From NCBI GenBank assembly GCA_964019695.1, contig OZ026515.1, positions 71,745,644 through 71,809,643 of the forward strand: a stretch of 64,000 bases of DNA. Direction: 5' to 3'. Under the pieces are notes generated by a model that searched no databases, was not told the origin of the DNA, and saw nothing but the letters and a program-made list of their open reading frames with translations. This DNA is from Loripinus fragilis. Lineage: Eukaryota > Mollusca > Bivalvia > Lucinida > Lucinidae. This document shows positions 57,493-64,000 of this stretch, one piece after another (the stretch's first letter is position 1; every line of letters starts with the position of its first letter). Position numbers and translations under genes: made by a program.

Positions 57493-58137
57493 ATGCTGTT
57501 CTCATAAAATGAACAAACATTTTACCTGTGAAATATACATAAGAAACCAGTCAGTGTTTCAATGTCTATTTTTAGCTCTCTGTAGGGTCTGACAAAAGCC
57601 ATGTCACCTGGGCAAGATTTAGTTCAATCTATTTTTAACTCTCTGTCAAGACTGACAACACTTGTTAACCTGCTTTTAGCTCATCACTGTTTGACATCAT
57701 GATCTGTCACAACCAGTGCAAGCTAGTTTCAGCCAATCAGAGGAGGTCTTTTATAGGAGTCATATAACAATTACTTTTGTTTTCTCTTCATCTTCTGTCT
57801 TCAATGGAACTAACTAAAGTTAAAATTTGTCTTGAAATCATCTTGATGCTATAAATCCAATGTATAAACAAATCCTGTAGAATGGCCGTTATGTTATACC
57901 TTGGGCTTAATGACAGATTCACAGCATCATATCAGATAAAAAGAAAATTTGGAGTACTGGCTATGAGTACACAATATTCGTATAGGTGTTTAGTCCACCC
58001 AGGCATCCTAAACTAAATGTCGTTTTAAAAATGTCATACACTATACTCTTCTGTCTACATACAGTTTTTTGTATAGAAAGTTATTTCAAAATATATTAAT
58101 GCAGTCATGGGGTAGGGCAAATCAGTGATAATGTTAT
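57493..58137. other. Unassigned; short direct duplication at 57565-57670
   Basis: CAATCTATTTTTAACTCTCT and TGACAA recur about 75 bp apart. Nothing else recognised. Confidence 0.4.
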
Positions 58138-58535
58138 TTATATATACAATATTTAGAGAGGTGTACACTTTTAGCTGAAATAGCCATTCTACCAAGTGGC
58201 CTTCTATAATAAAACTATATACATGAAAACATTATTTACAAATTGCATATGTTTCAAAAGGATGCGTGGATGCATTAAAACAACTCATATACATCGTTAA
58301 AGCTTGAAATAGCACTTTCATTGAAAATAATTATCTAATTTATAATTAATAATGACATCGGTACTTAAAATGCCCGAGACAGTAACAACAATCACCGAAC
58401 ATATGTCACAAATACCGAATTTGATACCGTCCGATCGGCGGAGACTCAATCGTGCCTGAGCCTTAGCACAGAACAACAAAGGTCCCGCTGATCTCGCAAA
58501 AGTGCAAATAGCAGAAGGCAAGGCCCAGACCAAAA
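58138..58535. repeat. Dispersed repeat N, copy 2
   Basis: Same blocks and orientation as 54557-54935, including GTCCGATCGGCGGAGACTCA and ATCGTGCCTGAGCC. The 71-codon minus-strand ORF here is broken in the other copy, so it is not under evident constraint. Confidence 0.85.
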
Positions 58536-58651
58536 AAACAGTCTGTCGTGTAGCTTTTCAGTAGCATATCTGCACTCAAATTTCCGCAGACACTCATCAC
58601 CCATTACTATAATCTGTATGGGTTATTTTGTCAACAGATAGCTGGTACTGA

Positions 58652-59515
58652 TGCGGTATAAACAAAGTGTCCGGTGTTATAAAGGAGTTTCTCAGATCAG
58701 AGATGTTTATAAGTAGAGAAATTCAGTTTGATCGAGTGCACAGATTGGGTAAATTTAGAAGAGATCAGCAATACCCCAGGCCTATAATTGCGAAATTTAC
58801 ATTCTATAAGGATAAAGAAGAAGTGCGGCAATCAGCGCCGGAAAGTCTTATGGGCAAACGATTTGGGGTCCGCGAACAATTTCCACAAGAAATAGAAGAC
58901 ACCAGAAAACTTCTCTACCCTATAGCTAAAAATGCTAGGCGAAATCCTGATAATAAGGTCCGTTTGGTTAGGGACAAGTTGTTCATAAACGGTGAACAAC
59001 ATGTCCCCAATCAATCGAGCAACCTACCTAATTATGTTCAAAATAGAAACAATCGTCAGGGCAACAACAGGCAAAATACCACTTATATAGGTCAAAGTAG
59101 TTCTAATTCGCGGTATAGTAACCCACATAACATACCCAATACACATCAGCCATCCAGTGCGCCAAAACATTACGGAAATAGAACAGACTGGAATTTCCCC
59201 GTGCGTCCACGTGAAAAGCAGTTGAGAACACCAGTAAACACACACTCTCATAATGAAAATGATCATTTTCTGTCAAATAGGTTCAGTTCGTTATCAAATG
59301 ATGACGGAGCACGAGAGGGCTCAATTTCGTATGCAGGCAAGAAAAAGGCAACTTCCCCACTCGATGCAGATATGACTCTTAAAAAACAGAGGTCAAATAT
59401 TATCCGTGACAGTACTGAAGGCCTAGATATTGAAATGACGACGTATTCAGTGAGCGGTGCAAGTTCTGTCAGTGACGATGTGAGTACACCAAACAATATT
59501 AACGTTCGACTTTGA
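58652..59515 (+). CDS. LINE ORF1, RNA-binding/nucleic-acid chaperone type
   Basis: The frame is open from just after a TGA at 58649 to TGA at 59513. No ATG heads it; GTG at 58667 is the first near-cognate codon, so the start is probably lost with the 5' truncation. The first ~110 residues match the L1-type ORF1 core: VSGVIKEFLRSEMFI, FDRVHRLGKF, RPIIAKFTFYKDKEEV, LMGKRFGVREQFPQEIEDTR, and VRLVRDKLFINGE. In characterised LINEs this region binds RNA and forms the ribonucleoprotein with ORF2. The rest (~170 residues) is Asn/Ser/Arg-rich and low in complexity, with no CCHC knuckle seen. It reads without internal stops. Confidence 0.8.
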   Translation, partial: CGINKVSGVIKEFLRSEMFISREIQFDRVHRLGKFRRDQQYPRPIIAKFTFYKDKEEVRQSAPESLMGKRFGVREQFPQEIEDTRKLLYPIAKNARRNPDNKVRLVRDKLFINGEQHVPNQSSNLPNYVQNRNNRQGNNRQNTTYIGQSSSNSRYSNPHNIPNTHQPSSAPKHYGNRTDWNFPVRPREKQLRTPVNTHSHNENDHFLSNRFSSLSNDDGAREGSISYAGKKKATSPLDADMTLKKQRSNIIRDSTEGLDIEMTTYSVSGASSVSDDVSTPNNINVRL

Positions 59516-59955
59516 GAGGCTCCGGGAGATGACAGTTATAAGTCACAACAGTTGCCAACAGGTGGCTCAGAGCAGCTTAAATTCCTATCATTGAACGTAT
59601 GCGGGTTAGTTTCAAAGCTCAAATGTCCAGATTTTTTGTCTCTCATTAATGAGTATGACATTATTGGCGTCCAAGAGACAAAAACAGACGATGTAGATAG
59701 CTATATTGAAATACCAGGTTATGATGTATTTTTCCACAACAGAAGTTGTATTTCAAGATATAGGTCAGGCGGTTTAGCACTTATTGTTAAGAAAAGTATA
59801 GTGCCGTTCATTAAGATTGATAACCACAATTCAAGCAAATTAATTTTACTTTTTACAGTATCAAAAGATGTTTTCGATGTATGCGAGTCATATGATGATC
59901 TATACTGTGGAGTTGTATATATACCTCCGATAGGATCCAAATATGCTAGTACTGA
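59516..59955 (+). pseudogene. LINE ORF2, endonuclease N-terminal part (split by hAT)
   Basis: The frame runs straight on from the ORF1 stop with no ATG. The endonuclease begins LKFLSLNVCGLVSKL (catalytic Asn), has GVQETKTDD (catalytic Glu), GGLALIVKK, and CGVVYIPPIGSKYASTD before the hAT insertion. The same reading frame resumes at 61154 past the hAT right end. This enzyme nicks the genomic target to prime reverse transcription. The insertion kills this copy. Confidence 0.85.
59948..59955. repeat. Left target-site duplication of the hAT element
   Basis: AGTACTGA, matched by CAGACTGA at 61151-61158 (5 of 8, the last five identical). The reading of the interrupted protein resumes across exactly this join. 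Confidence 0.7.
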
Positions 59956-60199
59956 CAGGGCTCGAAATTTTTTTTTGGACCTACTCGTCCTGTGGGGCAA
60001 GTGGTCTAAATTTTTCACTCGTCCTTACTCCAGTTGAACTCGTCCTTAAGTCTGGTATTTTAAAAGAGACAAAACACATAATTCAGTAACTTATTTACAA
60101 TTTGTTTTAGGTGACATGTGACATCAACTGACTAGTAATAAATGTCAAAAAAAAAATAAAACTGTGGTTTACACTATTCCCTTTCAGCCATCAGACTAT

Positions 60200-60577
60200 T
60201 CAGTCATCTGCATCAGACTGAGGTGCAGCAGCCTTTGGACCCCTCGGACCAGTACATATGTGCCCCTTAATGTGTCTAGTCCCTTTACCACTGTTTATCC
60301 AGTTTATAATGCTTTCTGTGGGATTGTATTCCATACGATCAGGACCATCAACCTTAATTCTAACAAGACTAGACAAAGCTTCCTGTTTCATGCTTGTTCT
60401 TGCAGTGGTTTTAATATTGTTAACTGAGCTCAAACCTCTCTCACATTCAACAGTTGTTGGTGAGATTGTCAGCATAGTGAGAATAAGAATCATAATATGC
60501 TTCATGTGCTGCACCTCAGCAGAATTCATAAGTCCCACAAGAGTTTCATATGCATCAATGACTGTGTTATCCTTAGG
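60200..60577 (-). pseudogene. hAT transposase C-terminal dimerisation domain
   Basis: The minus-strand frame opens just after a TAG and reads DAYETLVGLMNSAEVQH, then MLTISPTTVECERGLSSVN, IKTTARTSMKQEALSSLV and IKVDGPDRMEYNPTESI. The P-T-x-x-x-C-E-R-G-x-S-x-x-N and R-x-x-M-x-x-x-x-L-x-x-L pattern is the hAT C-terminal dimerisation region. The RNase-H-like catalytic core and the zinc finger are missing, so the element cannot move itself. About 125 residues remain, ending at a stop at 60200. Confidence 0.85.
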
Positions 60578-60732
60578 CTAATGTGACAGGGTGTCTTTTT
60601 AATCAGTTCGTTTATTGCATGGCTATTTTTACCAACAAGACAAGTGAAGATATTTACTGTTATTCATTATATAATGCCTATTCCATGTAATAATATGGTA
60701 AATTCCATTGAAAACGCCAATATCAGGGGACC

Positions 60733-60782
60733 CTGCGGTATCCTGTGGTATCCTACGGTAACCTGTGGTATCATGCGGTAAT
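60733..60782. repeat. Short tandem GGTATCCTGYGG repeat inside the hAT element
   Basis: Four or five copies of a 12-bp GGTATCCTGTGG-like unit with substitutions. Its subterminal-to-internal position could be a remnant of transposase-binding repeats. Confidence 0.6.
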
Positions 60783-61150
60783 CAGATTGACCCCCGTTTT
60801 CGTATACAGAGATAAAATCCGGAACGTCGGCTTTATACTTTCAAAACCCTTAGGCCGAATTGACTTTCCAATGTGTCCCGGTATTTAGTTCAAAGATCAA
60901 CCAGATTTTACCGTGTCGCATTTTCTGCTGACTAGTGTATTCAACCTACAGAACGATCTTTCTTCACTGTGTTTGCGTTGCTTTTGCAGGCTGTAAAACA
61001 TACTAGTTAGTTCTTTTTTTTGCCTCAAAAATAATTACAAAACCAAAAAAATCTACTCGTCCTGTCGGGCTAGCAAATGGTAATTTCCACTCGCCCTTAT
61101 CGAACTTCCACTCGTAAATACGAGCGGACGTGTACAATTTTCGAGCCCTG

Positions 61151-61654
61151 CAGACTGACCCATATACTGAAATACAACAGGAAATATTACGGTTTTGTGA
61201 TGACAAGAAATATGTATTGCTGTTCGGAGACTTCAATTCAAGAACAAGAGATCTGCCTGATTTTACTGAAAATGATGAATTTATTTCAGACCTTTTTGGC
61301 AATGAAGACCTGATAAAAGATGAAACACGTATTTTCGAATGCTTCAAACATTTCAATGTGCCACTTAAGAGAAACTCTTCCGATGAAAATGTCAACTCAT
61401 ATGGCTATAATCTCTTAGAATTTTGCAAGTTTAATAATATTTTCATATTAAACGGCCGCCTAGGTAGTGACTATTATTTACCAAAACTGACTTGTAAAAA
61501 TAAGAGCACTGTTGATTATGTCCTATCATCACCATTTCTTTTTGAATTTTTGGAAGACTTTTCAGTTCATGATTTCTCAAGTATATTCTCTGATGCTCAC
61601 TGTCCTGTCTCATTTGCACTCCGTCGCGCAGCCACAATAAAAAATATCACCTGA
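61151..61654 (+). pseudogene. LINE ORF2, endonuclease C-terminal part, ending at a frameshift
   Basis: Resumes DPYTEIQQEILRFCDDKK and VLLFGDFNSRTRDL (the GDFN block), then NGRLGSDYYLPK, STVDYVLSSPFL and FSDAHCPVSFAL (the SDxH catalytic block). It meets TGA at 61652 because of an extra base in the A6 run at 61639-61644. The downstream frame continues without interruption. All core endonuclease motifs are present. Confidence 0.88.
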
Positions 61655-64000
61655 CGCTGCACAGGCAGAATCTATAAAGCCAAAACTTTGGTCAACTGAT
61701 AAAAAAGATACGTTTGTCGAAAACATTGATATCTTTCAGGTCGCAGAGATAGAAATGAAGCTTGACAAAATCGTTGAGGATGATAATATTAATAAAAATG
61801 ATATCAACGATATTGTAACAGGCATTGGTTCCCTTTTCAAAGATTGTGCAGACAAAACATTTGGCCAGCCTAAATCAAAAGCTAAAAATAAACAGCATGC
61901 TAAATACTCAAATTTCAAACCATGGTTCAATATCCCATGCATCAGAGCACGAAATCTTTATCATAAAACGAGGAAAATGTACAATAGATACAAATCAGAC
62001 TACTACAAAAACATGCTGAAAACGGTAAGTACAAGCTATAAGAAAACGTTATCTTTACAACAAAAGCGCTTCAAAGACAACAAAATAAGTAAACTAAAGA
62101 GCTTAAAGAAAAATGACCCCAAAGAATACTGGAACATTATCAACTCAGCTAAAAAATCAGATAACGTTAGTGCATCCCTTAAAGATTTCTATACTTTTTT
62201 CAAAAATGTTAACTCTCCAGACAGTACCAATGGGACACAAGGTGATGACACAAGTGAATCACAAAATTTCAATTTTACACCTGACATTGAGAACAGCAAT
62301 GAGCTTAATCAACCTATCACAGAAAGTGAAATTATATCAGCTGTCAAATCATCAAAAAATAACAAATCACCAGGCCTAGATAATATCATAAATGAACATG
62401 TTAAATCTACTTTACATATAATGGTACCTATATATATAAAATTGTTTAATATAATATTTGACTCTGGGATCATACCTGAAAGCTGGACATGTGGAGTAAT
62501 CAAACCAATTTACAAGAATAAAGGAAGTCCAGAAGATCCATCAAACTATCGACCAATTACCTTGCTTAGTTGCATTGGAAAATTATTTACTGCGATTATA
62601 AATAACAGACTAAAACTATTTACTGAAAAACATGATTTGATAGGATGGGCTCAGTCTGGATTTAGAAAAGGATATGCTACAACAGAAAATGTATTTATAC
62701 TAAAATGTCTAATGGATATGATGCAAGCTAGTAAGAAAAGGCTTTACTGCTGTTTCGTTGATTTTAAACAGGCATTTGATACGGTTTGGCGGGTTGGGCT
62801 CTGGAAAAAAATTATTGAACATGGAGTGACAGGCAAATGTTTCAAACTTATCTATAACTTATATAAAGATATTAAGTCACAGGTCAGAACTAAAGAGGGA
62901 AGCACATTATTTTTTGACTGCAATATAGGTGTAAGACAGGGTGAGAATTTATCCCCGATCTTGTTTATATTTTATCTGAATGATCTTGAGTCATTTCTGT
63001 TCTCACGACAGACCCAAGGTATAAATATTAATGTTAACACAAATGATACTTTTGCCTATTTTAAGTTGCTGATCTTATTATATGCAGATGATACGGTCCT
63101 TTTTAGTGACAATATTGAAAGTCTGCAACATGCCTTAAATGTATTTGAAGAATATTGTAAAACGTGGAAATTACAAGTAAATGTTTCAAAAACCAAAATA
63201 GTAATATTTGGACGTGGAAAAATAAGCAAAAACATACATTTTTCATTTCAAAATAACGAACTTGAAATAGCAGAGTCATATAAATATCTTGGCATATATC
63301 TAAGCAGAACTGGCACGTTTGCCAAAGCAAAGAAACATATTGCAGAGCAAGCAAATAAGGCATTGTTTTCGCTCCTTAAGAAGATACGTAGCTTAAGTTT
63401 ACCGTATGATATTCAAATTGATCTATTTGATAAGTTAGTAAAACCAATTTTACTGTATGGGTGTGAGATATGGGGATCTGGAAATATTGACATTTTAGAG
63501 CGAATACAACTGAAATTTTATAAATTTATTTTTAATCTTAAAACTTCTACTCCTTCATACATGATTTATGGAGAATTAGGAATTACTCCTCTATACATTG
63601 ATGTACAAACACGTATGGTTTCATTTTGGTCCAACCTAATAGAGAATCATGAAAATTTTAAGTTATCTTCATGTATCTATAGTGCAGTTCATGCATTACA
63701 TAAAGAAAAAAAGATTAACTCTCAGTGGATCAATTCGGTTTCAAATATTCTGTGTATGCATGGGTTCTCTGGTGTTTGGTACCAACAAAGTTTTGCAAAC
63801 TCTATTTGGTTACAGAAGGCCATCAAACAAAAACTAACAGATGTTTACATACAAAAATGGATATCCCAAATAAAAGTAACATCAGAGAGCAATTGCTATA
63901 AAATATTCAAGACACATTTTGGACAAAGTAAATATATCTCAACATTGCCTAGATCCCAATGTAAATCACTAATCAGATTCCGCACCAGAAATCATAAACT
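61641..64000 (+). CDS. LINE ORF2, linker and reverse transcriptase (partial, open to window end)
   Basis: No stop occurs in 2,360 bases. After a basic linker (KTRKMYNRYKSDYYKNML), the reverse transcriptase shows KNNKSPGLDNI (~62350), SNYRPITLLSCIGK (~62540), GWAQSGFRKGYATTEN, CFVDFKQAFDTVWR (~62755, first catalytic Asp), GVRQGENLSPILF (~62930) and LLYADDTVLF (YADD at 63081-63092, the other two Asp), then SYKYLGIYL. The thumb and C-terminal part include YGCEIWGS and a final FRTRNHK block typical just before the ORF2 C-terminus of such LINEs. No RNase H is seen. It copies LINE RNA at the nicked target. The intact motifs suggest a young insertion. Confidence 0.92.

Larger units (their letters stand above)
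59956..61150 (-). mobile_element. hAT-superfamily DNA transposon, internally deleted
   Basis: Ends CAGGGCTCGAAATTTT and the complement of AATTTTCGAGCCCTG form a short inverted repeat of hAT type. Further in, ACTCGTCC-type blocks are shared between the ends (left CTACTCGTCCTGTGGGG; right CTACTCGTCCTGTCGGG and CCACTCG). Its length is 1,195 bp; with the 8-bp duplication that makes 1,203 bp, a multiple of three, so the LINE frame is kept on both sides. Inside are a C-terminal transposase piece and a short GGTATCCTGYGG tandem patch (60733-60782). Confidence 0.9.
58640..64000 (+). mobile_element. Non-LTR retrotransposon, 5'-truncated, runs off the window
   Basis: ORF1, then ORF2 with an apurinic-type endonuclease and a reverse transcriptase, with no LTRs or integrase. 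This is the arrangement of CR1/Jockey- and L1-like LINEs. ORF1 begins inside its conserved region, so the 5' end appears lost near 58640, about 100 bp past repeat N. A hAT element at 59956-61150 splits the endonuclease. The 3' end lies outside the window. Clade placement is inference; a tree of the reverse transcriptase would settle it. Confidence 0.93.

Noticed and set aside
58318..58533. 71-codon minus-strand ORF in repeat N
   Set aside because: The homologous copy at 54.6-54.9 kb does not keep the frame.

Overview
The window looks like a piece of an AT-rich, repeat-laden invertebrate nuclear genome. The dispersed foldback elements, the tRNA-headed SINE and the degenerate multicopy gene family are of kinds I associate with bivalve molluscs, possibly a dreissenid or another heterodont. 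That assignment is inference from recall and was not searched. Nothing is bacterial: there are no operons, ribosome binding sites or dense ORFs. Most of the sequence is transposon, satellite or decayed coding matter, and only one locus looks like a host protein gene.

Layout. 1-7.5 kb: a mosaic of small terminal-inverted-repeat elements with TA or TTAA target duplications, plus one SINE. 7.5-11.3 kb: a 55-bp minisatellite of about 64 units that ends in an inverted block. 12.7-15.1 kb: GC-richer dispersed repeats and a cluster of KpnI-site palindromes. 15.4-16.1 kb, minus strand: an exon coding a small, cysteine-free, basic secreted protein, preceded by a splice acceptor; a MITE sits in the putative 5' intron. 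17.6-19.5 kb: a LINE endonuclease fragment next to a Tc1-like transposase remnant. 23.7-26.0 kb: a 2.2-kb element with inverted ends and palindromic subterminal arrays. 26-30 kb: decayed pieces of multicopy invertebrate families. 30-39 kb: an AT-rich desert with only crumbs (zinc-finger linkers, a reverse-transcriptase motif). 39-43 kb: foldbacks and a 32/33-bp minisatellite. 44-54 kb: dispersed repeats, a 2.6-kb pseudogene of a gene family with a H-E-E-A-D-T-R block, a 600-bp tandem duplication carrying a full-length SINE, two more SINE-related heads and long AAT microsatellites. 54-58.5 kb: MITEs and foldbacks. 58.65 kb to the right edge: a non-LTR retrotransposon with ORF1 and an ORF2 carrying endonuclease and reverse transcriptase. 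Its endonuclease is split by a 1.2-kb hAT element that keeps a transposase C-terminus.

How the parts relate. The LINE is the best-preserved coding unit. Apart from the hAT insertion and a one-base slip in an A6 run, ORF2 is open to the end of the window. A LINE of this general type is the plausible source of reverse transcriptase for the SINE copies, though no shared 3' tail could be tested. The MITEs are all non-autonomous, and no transposase that would move them was found here. No wholly new system can be claimed. The strongest candidates for a second look are the 2.2-kb palindrome-array element, the LINE's in-frame stop between ORF1 and ORF2 with no ATG for ORF2, the 22-unit higher-order repeat in the 55-bp array, and the secreted basic protein gene.
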